A DNA stretch of 64,000 nucleotides from Luidia sarsii (Eukaryota; Echinodermata; Asteroidea; Paxillosida; Luidiidae), in NCBI GenBank assembly GCA_949987565.1, contig OX465115.1:6722566-6786565 (forward strand). The letters run 5' to 3'. The position numbers and the translations under genes were made by a program. A model generated the notes under the pieces. It made no database searches, had not been told where the DNA came from, and saw nothing but the letters and a program-made list of their open reading frames with translations. Shown in pieces: positions 33,021 through 45,749 of this stretch (position 1 is its first letter; the number at the start of each line of letters is the position of its first letter).

Positions 33021-35518
33021 GTAAGTGGTTCGCTGATAAATGTCGTCCCTTTAGATTAGTGTTTTATTAAATTTTACGCGGCTACCCATCAATAAAGATC
33101 TATCTTAAATAACGCTTTTAGATTGAAAACGTTCTACATGAGAATGTTTGAAAGTGGTGGATACGGGACGTTTTGCTGGGTGGAGATTCTTATCTAATTC
33201 GCAGTGGCTGTTGTTACGGCAGTCGTCCGTGTGGTTCCCTGACTTCACAGTATTTGTCAGGATGTTTAGCTATTGGAACCAGACTATCAGTTAATAGACT
33301 GGTTCAACCAGCCTGCAATGTTGACGAAATACAATTAAGTCAGGGCACCACACGGACGACTGCCGTAAAAACAACCACTGCGTATCTATTTTTTTTTCGG
33401 TCTGACCACCAGACTACAACACATTGCTAATCTAGGGTCCTGTTCATTATCTTATTCTCAATATGATACCGATTGAAGTACCATGCTCCATCTAGAATAA
33501 AATTAAGGCACTCATCTCATTAAGATAAGCGATATTGTAACATACTCACAATAGCTCGTTGGTAGTTATAGCATTGACAGACTGTGCGTTGAGCATTGGA
33601 AACTATAGAAGTATTTGAACTTCACACGTGCCAGCATATATCTACTAAATTTTGGGAACGCGATGTACAGAAATACAAATTATCTTAGGGTTAAATAAAT
33701 CGGTATTGCTATAAAACCAAGCGTGTCTATCCTTTCTGAGACCAGAAATTCATAATTTAGCACAAACACGCGTAATTTTGGTCCAAAAATTTAGCGGCCC
33801 ACTTTAGAGACGAACGTACTATGTCCACATACAGAATGTATGTGTATTGGGACGCCGGGTGTTGGTGTAACTGGTATCTTTTATTGTATCTTTTATTATT
33901 GGTTGGTTGGGTGGGTGGAACGGCACTAAGGCATGCCAGACCACACCAACCCAGACCAACACTGCCTAAGGGGGTATCTAAGGGGGGTTACAGTTCACTC
34001 TTAAAACAAGGTTACATTAAACAAAACTCTTTACTAAAAGGGGGCACCCCTTTATATTTTTAGTCAACCTTGAGGTCGTAAACTTGCATGTGCCCTGCAT
34101 TGTCTCCATTGTCGATCGGCCGCAAATACCGTAATATTTGATACGCAGTAGCACAATCCAGTTGCAATCCAGTAAGGCAATCCAGTTCCAAGCAGTTTTT
34201 CTTAGGGAGGGGGTTCTCATTACATCATGGCAAAATGGGCACAAGCTTATCAGCGGAAGGTGAATTTACCGTAAGTTTAACAACCGTGGCATATTAAAGG
34301 CATATTCGTAGGGTTTGGATGGTAAGATTGTACGGAGCACATTAATAAATATTGCTTAGACAGCATATGGTTGGTCTGTTCCAAGAAGTGAAGTAGTTCT
34401 GCATAGAACTGGTGAGTTGGCTCGAGTAAGGTTGCTACTGTAGGTAATATGAACGTTTCGGAAGAGATTGTTAGTGGATACGTCATCAACTATTACGGAT
34501 ATGTCATCAACTATGACGTCATACATGACTGTTTCCGCTAAACTTGCCTACGACACTGATATCTCGCTCGCTATATGTAAGGAAGAAGAGCTTAGGATTA
34601 TTCGTAATTCTAGTAATTCGCCTTTAGTATTTTACATATGTAAGTTTTTCAGAAATAACTAAACGCTGAATATAATGAACCATGTTGTCAAGTTTAAAGA
34701 CTTCAAAATGCGAAAATCTCCACGTTAGGTATCAAACCCTGGTGTCGGAAATAGTCAACTGTTTAGATCTGTTTCAGAGAGAGAGTTGGAATAGCTAGCA
34801 TCATCAAAATACTTAATTTTCCTTATCACAAACCCATCCCCAAACATAAGCCCGACCCCAAACCCAAGCACAACGCCAAACTCTAGCCGCAACTCAGTCC
34901 AACACTAAAAAGCTCAATCTAAAAATCCAAGCCCACTACCAAACCCAAGCCCAACCCTTAACCCAAACACGAGCCATCCCCAAAACCCCGAGCCCAACCC
35001 CAGGTCTAAGTCCAGTCCCAAAATCAAGCACAGCCCCAAAGTCTTTGGGCGCGTCAGTCATAAAGTTCAACCATTAACTACCACATATATACATAGGCCT
35101 ACATATATTCATTTATATACATACATATATATGGCATCAAAACATGCTTTTGATAATCCCCCAGGATCCCTCTCTACACTACATCAGCCCCACTCCCAGT
35201 TGGAATCAAGCAGTCTCCTAAAGACGAACAGAGTACACTGTTTGAAACGTCGAGTTCCTCCGGTTCTTTTCAGAACCACACATACTCACAAAAGAGAATT
35301 TACATGGTGTCACCGCGAACCTATTTATCCTAATAATCAGATTAAAACAATATTTGAAATTTGGCTGCAGTAGTTATGGAACCACACACACTGCATGTAG
35401 CCTTTTAAATTTCATTATCAAAATGTAGAGAAAAAAAATTTCGTCGCTATTTGTCAATTTATTTTTAAAACTGATCAGTCGGCTTTTCCTTTCTTTTTTG
35501 AATCCTTTTTCTGCAAAG
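33021..35518 (+). other. Gene G intron
   Basis: Near-identical to the A intron at an offset of about 32660; contains the MITE and the C-rich tract (about 34825-35042). No gene supported inside. Confidence 0.75.
33200..33382. mobile_element. 183-bp MITE (copy in G intron)
   Basis: Identical in structure to 537-719, with the same TATCTAATT/TATCTATTT flanks; inherited through the A/G duplication. Confidence 0.8.
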
Positions 35519-36408
35519 GTCCCTCAGTAACTACAATTTCCCATCCAACGCAAGCGAACGCCTTGAACGAGTGTCGCCAGAAAGGACAGCATCTGTGTGA
35601 GCTGTGGGAACTGGAGGCAGAGAACGTAACAACGCTGAGCCAGCACATCTCCTTGTGGTACGCCGTACCTGACAGCCAGGTCATCTTGATTGGCAGCGTG
35701 GTAAGCTATCATGGACTACCGGTAACAAGTCCCTCTATGGGCGTCTGCTGCTTGGGAGCGTTCATCAACCCCCATGATCCCTTTATAACATCTGCTGTTC
35801 ACAATATTGACGACCGCGATGGAATGAAGAATTCATGTTCTGAACTGGGAGCACATCTGTGCACGCTCCCCGAATTAAAGGCAGCATACTTACGAGGCTA
35901 CCGTACTCCCGATCATAAGTGGGTCTTTTGTGATATTCCAAATCGTGATGTACAATTGTTCGACGATGGATGCGGTGATTACGTAGGCGACGATTGCTAC
36001 GAGGGGATTGTGGTAAATACACCCAGACCTAATCCAGAGGACCCCGTCTGCTGCAGTCCGAATCTGTACAACGCACAACCTATCAATCCCAACTATCCTA
36101 TAATAACCGTTGAGGTGTTCAGTGTGTCCGACCGCAGTGGTATGATAAGTCGCTGCTCTGCCCTGTCCGCTCACCTCTGCACTCTGGATGAGCTGACAGC
36201 GGCATACCTGAGAGGCTACCGTCAGCCAATTTACGACTGGCTTTACTGCGCGGTTCCTGAGCGCGATGCCAAGATGTATGAAGACGGTTGCAGTGCTTAT
36301 TATAGCTCAACACCCGAAGAATGTTACAATGGCACCGTAGCCCATACAGCACGACCACCTGATAGAGCACGTGTATTCTGCTGCACAGAGTTCTGTTGTT
36401 TTGAGTGA
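35519..36408 (+). CDS. Gene G exon 2: three Cys-rich modules
   Basis: Opens after CTGCAAAG at 35518, Gly split codon, TGA at 36406-36408; the spliced product is 365 aa. Module content as in A (DDGCGDYVGDDCYEG in module 2, EDGCSAYYSS in module 3, end FCCFE). Changes from A include HD for QY before PFITSA, V for L, D for I in IDDRDGM, I for M in QPINPN and I for L in GMISRC. With intact promoter, exons and splice sites this is one of the four complete genes. Confidence 0.88.
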
Positions 36409-38360
36409 CAATCAAACACACGGGAAGGTCAGTTTACAAATGTAGACCCAATCCAACTCTGCAGAGTACGAATCCTCGTAACACGTCAATTTGAATCGTT
36501 CATACCGCAAATTCGACCAAAGAATCAGATGAAAAAATAAGTAAAAGTACCTTAGCCTTGTGGATGCTTGATTATTTCAAGTCATATATAATTTGCAGGA
36601 CACTATACACTGCCCTGATGTCAGTGTTAGGTGAACGCACAATGTTAGATGTATGAGACTCGGGTCATTTGAAGAAAGTGATGGAAGAAAATGGATTGTA
36701 TTTTCTCGCTCAATCTTTCTAAAAGAGAAGAGATTATGAGATGTATTGCCAATCCCTAATTAACGTCATGTCGTATGGACATTGAAGATGTAATGCTGAC
36801 TTTCTTTCATTAAACTTTTGATATATTAATACATTGCAGTTCTTACTTTTGTCTAGCTATTTTTCTTTCAGATTTCTGACTCGTAAGACTACTTATATAT
36901 AAGTTAACATTATAGACAATCATTATTCAAAGTTTATTATTTGGTAAATGAATAGATATGCTGAGTCTAAGCATAACGATTTCATCATTAACAATCATAG
37001 ACTATTTTTATTTATTTCATTGTTTTTTTATTTCCCTTATGTAAAATGTATTAATTTTAACCATAACGAATTTCTTATAACGAATATTTCTAATGACAAT
37101 ACTGAATATTTATTCACTTCGTTTTATCAAAGATTTAATTGATTTATGCTGTGATTCATTCAAGGGTTGGAACCACTCCTTTTGATTCAAATTTATCCAT
37201 CTTTACACATTGCCAAGATGTAATAATAGGCCTACATGTAATAATAATAGTGGAAAATTTAATATCCAAAAAAATTGAGGCTGCAAATATTTCAGGATTA
37301 CCTGAAATGATAGATACCAAATGATTTTGTCTAGGCGGGAAAAAACTTCATTAATTTACCAGAACCAGCTTTCTGATTTGTATAGGATCGAAGGTGATTT
37401 TCTGCAGTACAAATATTTAGGGACCTTTTTGCCTGGGCTTCTTTGTTTTTACATTACAAAATGAAACCGGACCAACATAAAAATCCCACTATCTTTGTCA
37501 AGATTAATTATGCCTGATTACCAAAGACTTGAAAACATGTATGACATTAAAATAATGTGCATTTACTAAGTAGCATTTTACTAATACGAACGATCTGAAG
37601 GCGGTCACGGGCGTGCCTGTGAAACCGAAATAAAACTTCTGTCATTTATGTACATTACAGGTAGATTAAATCGACCAAAATAGATTAAGATAACTAGTTT
37701 ATACTAGCATGAGCCCGTAAAAGTAATGCTAATATTGCTCTTATTTCTGTAACGTACTTTCCAATTTCATCGTAATTTAGTGATACCTTTCGTAATTTTG
37801 ATTTATGACACATTTAATAAGTCAAATTGGCAATCAGTAATCTTTAACATTTTCTTCAAATTAGCACTTTCGAATAGTTCACCTAATGATTTGATGTTGA
37901 CTATTTGTGTGATTAAACCAGCAAAATAAAGCACCAGTTAACAATGCATCATAATATATTTGTTGTGTGGCATGAGAAGAAGAGTGAGCAATTTATTTGA
38001 TATTTTTGATGGTGGTAATCTAAAACATTGTGAAATGTGTAGAAACACAGGATATCTGCCCAGCTTCTACGCTTCATGTCCTATCGACGGCAGCACTCTA
38101 CACTTCCTCTTCAGATCTTATCTTGACATAAAGATTCATGTATAAAATTACAACTGGGTGTGTTCAGGAGCAGCATACAGCACCAGCTAGGTTCATTAAA
38201 ATACGGTTACCAATGGCACGGATACCAGCGAATCGGCTGCGGAATACCGATGAACGCATGCGCATCTTGTTTTCATTTGCTGTCAAACTTTCTCTTCAAG
38301 ATTGTCAAGGATAGAATGGCATTTCCCTCAGTCCGTAGCGTCGTTGTTGAAGTTGTTTTA
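36409..38360. other. 3' flank and intergenic DNA between G and H
   Basis: Near-identical to 3749-5690; keeps both the segment missing in B and the TTTGCCTGGG segment missing in A, so it is closest to the ancestral state. No gene seen. Confidence 0.6.
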
Positions 38361-38364
38361 ACTT

Positions 38365-39010
38365 CTCTGTTTTGTACTAAACTCTGTTCATTTCATCGTA
38401 GTCGATACTGAGACATCATTTGGCTGGCAATTTTCACCGCACCGTCAACAATATTGATCACTGAATGCCCTTCAACGCTCAAATCAAACTTTGATGACTG
38501 CTTTCCATGCCAGTTCTTACTGTTGCTGATGCCAACCTGGTGATATAGTTCTATCTAGCCAGAAACCTTGGGTGCTTACTTGCAATACAGCGCAGCGTTC
38601 ATTTCGGTTATACGCGGTTCGTTTCATCATAGTCAATGCAAAGGGACATCACTGTCTTGATTGGCAATTTTCAACCAAGAGTCAACAATTTCGATCATTT
38701 CGAAGAGGCGCACCGTGAGTATAACTATTCTTGATAGGTTGCTATGCCAACCTGCTGATAATATAAACAGAATCTTGGGGTGCTGACTCACAATACTGCA
38801 GAGCAATTACATCGGTTATACTCGGTTCGTTTCACTCTAGTCGGTCCTTATGACCATCTCTTGATTGACAATATTCACCACGTCGTCAACAATTGGCATC
38901 ACTAATTGCCCTTCAACGCGCGTGTAGAACTGTGGTCGCTGGTTCCCGTGTCAATTCTTTTCTTTTGGTGATGACTGGTATCCATGGAGACCTGCTGATA
39001 TACATATAAA
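38365..39010 (+). promoter_or_regulatory. Tandem three-module promoter of copy H, TATAAA at 39005-39010
   Basis: Same as the promoters of B and C; core elements intact. Confidence 0.6.
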
Positions 39011-39103
39011 GAGGGCTACATGGGCGTTGGCTCATAATACAGCGTATAGCTTTGGTCTGGTATCATCCTTACCATCTATATACAGCACGAGGAGAGCGCA
39101 GCA

Positions 39104-39197
39104 ATGGTCACCTCAGGTTAACTGCTGGTTGTTCTTTTGCCACTCGTTCTGGCCAAGTGTCGTGAAATAAATAGGCGTGTAAATGACGAACGCCGAG
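39104..39197 (+). pseudogene. Copy H exon 1, dead
   Basis: ATG followed by TAA at codon 6, internal deletion and GTTAAGT donor, as in B and C. Confidence 0.8.
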
Positions 39198-39798
39198 TTA
39201 AGTGGTTCGCTGTTCAATTTCTTCGCATTAGATTAGCCCTTTATCAAAATTTACGCGGCTAGTCATTAATGAACTTTCTTCAATAACGCTTTTCGAATGA
39301 AGGGATTCTACATCGCAATTTAACACTGCGGTCGATTCAAGACGTTTTGCAAGGAGATTTTAATTGTATTTGTTCGGCCTGACGCGCAGTCTGCAACACA
39401 TTGCTCTCTAAGGGTGGCTTTTGATTTAGGGAGACGCTCTGTGTTTCCTCATGCTCAGTATGAAAAGTATGATACTTTTAGAGCCTCCATGCTTCCTCTA
39501 GAATTAAGGTACTCATCTTTGATGAGTGAAAATATAAGCAATAACGTTATGTAACCACACTAGCCCGGTAGCAGTTGTAGCGTTGGAAGACTTTGTTCAT
39601 CATGGGGTCTATAGAAGTATTTGAAATGCAGATTATACTCCTGTGCCAGTGTATACGTGGTTGGCCACACGCTGCAACCTTCTGGCATCCAGTTAAAAGC
39701 AGGGTGTGTTGGGGGAGGGAATTTCTTTCTGATTACACTCAGGCAAAATGGGCACCGAATGATCGGCGGAAAAAGACTTTTTAACTGAGAGTATATCA

Positions 39799-40495
39799 GG
39801 TGATATATAAAAATGTTGCAAACTGCTTACTGACTAAAATTAGCAAAATGTAAATCTAAAATTTAGTGGGCCTGACGTTTCGATCCCAGCAGGACCTTTC
39901 TCAAAGGCAGAGTGACAAGGTCAAAACAGATACATGTACACGAAGGAAGGGGGGAGAGAGTGAATAGGACACGGATGAGAAACAAAGGACAAAGAGTGAA
40001 GCTGGTAGGGAGAGATCAAAGGGAAGGGCAAGGGGTAGGGTAGGGATTAGTGAGAGGAGGGGGAAAGATCAAAGAGAAGGGCAAGGGGTAGGGTAGGGAT
40101 TAGTGAGAGGAGGGGGAAAGATCAAAGAGAAGGGCAAGGGGTAGGGTAGGGATTAGTGAGAGGAGGGGGAAAGATCAAAGAGAAGGGCAAGGGGTAGGGT
40201 AGGGATTAGTGAGAGGAGGGGGAAAGATCAAAGAGAAGGGCAAGGGGTAGGGTAGGGATTAGTGAGAGGAGGGGGAAAGATCAAAGAGAAGGGCAAGGGG
40301 TAGGGTAGGGATTAGTGAGAGGAGGGGGAAAGATCAAAGAGAAGGGCAAGGGGTAGGGTAGGGATTAGTGGGAGGAGGGGGAAAGATCAAAGAGAAGGGC
40401 AAGGAGTGGGGTAGGGATTAGTGACAACAGGGGGAAAGATCAAAGAGAGAAGTGTGAAGGACTGAACACAAAAGAAGGATTATCAGAGCATTATA
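39799..40495 (-). mobile_element. 5'-truncated Penelope-like fragment (copy in H intron)
   Basis: Flanked by TGAGAGTATATCA at 39786-39798 and 40496-40508; longer than in B and C only because the internal minisatellite has more copies. Confidence 0.75.
40013..40446. repeat. 53-bp minisatellite, about 8 copies
   Basis: AGATCAAAG at 40013, 40066, 40119 and every 53 bp to 40437. Confidence 0.9.
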
Positions 40496-41071
40496 TGAGA
40501 GTATATCACTTAGACAACTGTAAAGTTATCATTGACAAGTCTAACACCGTGGTTATGAAACACGACCGTAGCATTTTGAAGGTATACACGTAGAGTTGGA
40601 TTGGTAAGATATTCATTTTGTCTGGTTGACGAAGCACATCAATAAAGATTGCGTAGACACCAATAGCTTGGTCTGTTCCAAGAATAGAAGTAGTTATGCA
40701 AAAAACTGGTGAGTGGGCTCGAGTTAGGTTAATACTGTAGGTAATAGAGAGGTTTCGCAAGCGAATAGATACGGTTAGTGCAACGGATACTTCATGAACT
40801 ATGACGTAATACGTTAGTTAATTTCCACTAAACGTGCCTACGACACTGATATCTCTCTCGTTATATGGAAGGAAGAAACAGGTAGGAAAATTTGAAATTC
40901 TAGTAGATCGCCTTTTTTTCAAAATAACAAAACTCTGAATATATATGAAACATTTTTGTAGGTTTAAAAGATTAATAAACACGTTAATCTCATCGTTGGG
41001 TATCAGAGTGTCGGACATATACTTTATTTGAGATTGATTTTACACAGGGATGGAATTGCGAGCATCACCGA

Positions 41072-41161
41072 ATAGTAGACTATCCTAACCCTATTCCCAA
41101 GATAGTAGACTTTCCTAACCCTGTTCCCAAGATAGTAGACTATCCTAACACTATTCCCAAG
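41072..41161. repeat. 30-bp minisatellite, 3 copies
   Basis: Same unit as 8299-8658 but only three copies, the first, second and a late variant, consistent with contraction here or expansion in B/C. Confidence 0.9.
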
Positions 41162-41509
41162 CCAAGACCCAAACCCAATCCCACGCCGGACCCCAGAACC
41201 AAGCCCAACATCAAACCCAAGCCTAAACCAAAACCCAGGTATTCCTTGGACGCGTCAGTCAGAATATTCAACCACTAACTGCCATATACATGCATGGATC
41301 ACACCCCGCTTTTATTCAGATTCAAAAACCAATAACTTGAAATCTGGATACGGTAATGTTGAATCACACACACAACATGCAGTCTTTTAAATTTTAGTCT
41401 AAAAAATTAAGAATAAAAAACATCTTTACCATATTTCAAATTTGTTGAAATCTGTGCAGTCTTTTTTTCTTTTAATTCTTTGAATCCCTTTTCGTAATTT
41501 TCTGCAAAG

Positions 41510-42393
41510 GTCCCTCAGTCACTGAAATTTCCCATCCAGCGCAAGCGAACGCCCTGAACGAGTGTCGCCGGAAAGGCCAGCATCTGTGTGAACTGTGGGA
41601 ACTGGAGGCAGAGAACGTCACAACACTGACCCAGCACGTCTCCTTGTGGTACGCCGTACCTGACAGCCAGGTCATCTTGATTGGCAGCGTGGTAACCTAT
41701 CATGGCCTACCGGTAACAAGTCCCTCTATGGGCGTCTGCTGCTTGGGAGCGTTCATCAACCCCCAGGATCCCTATCAAACATTCGCTTTTCACGAACTTG
41801 ACGACCGCGATGGAATGAAGAATTCATGTTCTGAACTGGGAGCACATCTGTGCACCCTTCCCGAACTAAAGGCGGCATACTTACGAGGCTACCGTCTTGA
41901 ATATTGGCTTACTTTTGCTATTCCAAATCGTTATGTACGTTTGTATGATAATGGATGCGGTCCTTACGTAGGCGACGAATGCTACGAGGGGACTGTGCCA
42001 TCTACACCCCAACCTACTCCAGAGATGCGCGTGTGCTGCTGTCCGAATCTCTACAACTTACGACCTGTGAATCCAAACAATCCCATAATAACCAACGAGT
42101 CGTTCAGTGTGTTCGACCGCAATGGTATGCTAAGTCGCTGCTTGACACTGTCCGCTCACCTCTGCACTCTGGATGAGCTGAAAGCGGCCTACCTGAGAGG
42201 CTACCGTCAGCCAACTTACGACTGGCATTACTACGCGGTGCCTGAACGTGATGCCTTGATCTTTGAAGACGGTTGTGGTGAATATCATAGCTCAAGACCC
42301 GGAGAATGCTACGATGGCACCGTTGCTAATACACCACGACCACTTGAACGAGCACGTGTGTTTTGCTGCACGGAGTTATGTTGTTTTGAGTGA
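41510..42393 (+). CDS. Copy H exon 2: open three-module cassette without a working local exon 1
   Basis: Open from the acceptor to TGA at 42391-42393, as in C. Differs from C at VVTYHG (VLTYHG), GVCC (GLCC), NGCGPY (NGCGLY), LSAHLC (LSVHLC) and QPTYDW (QPIYDW), with about two silent changes. Needs an upstream exon; the nearest intact exon 1 on this strand is that of G, 8.5 kb away. Either an alternative exon of G or a young pseudogene. Confidence 0.6.
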
Positions 42394-44740
42394 CATTCAA
42401 ACACACGGGAGGGTCAGTTTACAAATGTCGATCCACTCCAACTGTACACAGTATCAATCCGCTTCAAAACCAAGCATTATTAGTGCAAATGCGATAAAAA
42501 AGAAGTGAGGGTATAGTTCCCTAACCTTGTGCATGTTTAAATTTTTAACTTCATATAATTATAATTTGCAGGACTGTATATCGATGCAGTGAACTCCAGA
42601 CAGAGCTCGGCATTTGGAATCTCAAGCCCAATTTTAAAGCATATTGGCGGATTGAGGGCGCTGTCCTGATGTCAGTGTTAGATGTGTGACACTCAATTGG
42701 AATTATAATTGTATTATAGTTTTCGGCTTCATTTGTTATATCTCGAAAAGATGACGAAAGCATCATCATGTCAAAAGGACTTTGAAGATGTAAAGCTAAC
42801 TTTTTTCATTTAACCTTTGATGCATTGATCCTTTGTAATGATTACTTTGGTGTTATTAGTCTGAAATGCGACTCGTTAGAATTATATATATATGATTTTG
42901 TAACCATTAATGTTTGGTAAAAGATTAGATATGCCAAGTGTTACCATAACGAATCATTCATATTGAATCATAAACTTTTATTTATTGATATCATCGAGTT
43001 TGATTTCCTTTATTTAGAATGTATTATTTGGTAAAAGATTAATTCACTAAGTGCAACCATAATGAACAGTACTTTAATGACCACGGTAAATAATTATTTA
43101 GTTCTTTTCATCAAATTTTCAATTGATTTATACTATCATTCATTAATGGACAATGGTTGGACTCAAACCGTTTGATTCAACTTGATACTTTGCAAAGATG
43201 CACTAATACATCTTTGCAAGCTTCATCATGTCTGTTTACCAAAAACATATACCAAAATTAAAGATGAACAAAAGTGCAACCATAACGAACAATACTTTAC
43301 TGACAATATTAAATAATTATTTAGTTCTTTTCATCAAATCATTATAATGGATCTAATTTACGCCATCATCGTTTGATGATAAGGATTGGACCCAAACCTT
43401 TTGAATCAAATTTATCCATCTTTATAGTTTGCCAAGAGGTACTAATACATATTGCCAAGATTCATTATGCCTGTTTACCAAAGACTTATACCAAAAAAGG
43501 GTTAAAATTTGACAAATGTTCTCTCTATTGCATGGCAATAATAAGACCATTTCTCGAATGGCTTATGAAGATAATGTGCCTCAACCCAGTAGCTTGTGAT
43601 TAATATTTTCATTGAATTTGCACTTTCGAATAGTTAACCCTGATGATTTAATGTTGACTATTTGTCTGATTAAACCCGGAAAATAAAGCACCCGTTAACA
43701 ATGCATCATAATATATTTGTTGTGCGGCATGAGAAGAAGAGTGAGCAATTCAACTCATATTTTTGATGGTGGTCATTTAAAACAATTCACCGATATCGTG
43801 ATATTTTGAAATGTGTGGAACACAGGATATCTGCCCAGCATCTACGCTTCATGTCCTATCGACGGCAGCACTCTACACTATCTCTTCAGGTCTTATCTTT
43901 GACATAAAGATTCATGTATAAAAATTATTTACAACTGGGTGTGTTCAGGACCAGCGTACAGCACCAGCTAGGTTCATGAGAATACGGTTACCAATGGCAC
44001 GGATACCAGCAACTCGGCTACGGAACACCGATGTACGCATGCGCACCTGGTTTTCATTTGCAGTCAAACGTTCTCTTCAAGATTGTCACGGATAGAATGA
44101 CATTTCCCTCAGTCCGTAGCATCGTTGTGGAAGTTGTTTCAACTTCTCTGTTTTGTACTGAACTCTGTTCATTTCGTTGTCGATACTAATGTGCATCACT
44201 TGGCTGGCAATTTTTAACGCGCCGCCAACAATATTCATCACTGATTGCCCTTCAGATCAAACTTTGATGCCTGATTTCCTTGCCAATTCTAAATTTTGCT
44301 GATGCACACCGTGAGGGTAAATATTGCCAGCCTGCTGATATTGTTATCCGTTGATACGCTCTATCAAGCCTATTTATTCCAAAAATTTGTCCAAAAGCAA
44401 TATCAGTGATTAGCAAGCAAATTGACAAATTTCAAGATACCCAACACGAACATTTTTGAAAATTTGTCAAGGATTGCTTATATCATTATAGATGCTTACA
44501 TCATTAGCGGAATGACGACGCAGTCCTGATGCTAGCTTTAAGGTGAACGATCAAAGTTGTGCAGTTATTTATGAATTTATGTAGAGGAAATTGAATTTCA
44601 TGTTTAAGATCAAGAAAGAATTATAGCATGGGTGCTATTTTTAAGAAACACATTTTTTTCGATTGGCAGTGATATTTATTGCCAGCAGATAACAATGATT
44701 ACTAAAGCCAAGAGGCACTGATACGTTAACACATTAGTGG
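42394..44740. other. 3' flank of H up to the junction with D'
   Basis: Matches 15948-18290, including the ~225-bp duplication (43051-43498). No gene supported. Confidence 0.55.
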
Positions 44741-45426
44741 TCATTTCGTTACAAAGATTTCAGGGTGACCTGGATGAACCTTCTGGTTTGTAGGATCCAA
44801 ATCAAACGCAGTGCAAACATTCCTATGGACGACTTTTTGGACCATAGTGAAACCCGCCTGGAATCTTTTCTGCACTTTTCTGCAGTTTTCTGCGTTTGTC
44901 CAAGTGATATACTTCTTTGTACCAAAAATCCCTTTCACAAAGTGCTTATTACGGCGAGCAGGGCAAACTTCCATTAAAAAATTCCCTTTCAGTAAAATCC
45001 TCTTCATACGCTGCCCATTCTGCCTGACTGTAATCAGAAATAGATCCTTCCCAAAAACCCTGCCTGAAGATTGCATCGCGTTGCCAACCACTTTTCGCAC
45101 AGATGCGCTCCCTGTTCAAACGATTGTATATGGAGCGGGTGCTTCAATCGGTATCATATTGAGCATAAGGATAAATAAAGGGGATCCTAGATTAAAAACA
45201 GTCCTCAGCAATATGTAGCAGTCTTCCCACCAGATTCAACAAATAAATTCGAATTAGAATCTCCTCTCTGCAAACATTTCTTGAGTCGATCGCTGTGTTA
45301 AAATGTGATGTTGGAAGGCCTCATTCGGAAAGCCTTATTGAAGAAAGGCCTTTAATGGTAAGTGGCCGCGTAAATTTCAATAAAGGGCTAATCTAAAGGG
45401 AAGAAATTGAGCAGCGAATCACTTAC
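44741..45426 (-). other. Intron remnant behind D'
   Basis: Copy of 18291-18936 with a small extra segment near 45270-45330. No exon 2 follows on the minus strand. Confidence 0.5.
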
Positions 45427-45749
45427 TTCGGCGTTCTTCATTGTAGCGACTATTTTTCCACGGCAGTTGGCATCGAAGTTAGCGATTGTCTTCGCCATGA
45501 GCGAGACGAAATCATCACCCGGCTCGGCGTGGGTCATGGCGCCGCAGGGTTGCCCCCTGACAAGCAGCGAGGAAACCACGACTGCCAGAGCAAGCGGCAA
45601 GAGAACAACCAACAGAGGTGCCCATCGTTCGAGACCAGAGAGCAAGGTAATGGCTCCAAGCGCGAAATGTTGCCGACTCAGCCCCCTCTCTCTCTTCACT
45701 GTTGTAAAGACTACAATGGTCAACGGTAGACTCCCTCCCGTGTTATGAG
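45427..45749 (-). pseudogene. Copy D' exon 1, orphan and frame-broken
   Basis: Same lesions as D: ATG (45625-45623) out of frame with the hydrophobic core, a missing base in the A run, donor GAA|GTAAGT at 45426. Confidence 0.75.
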
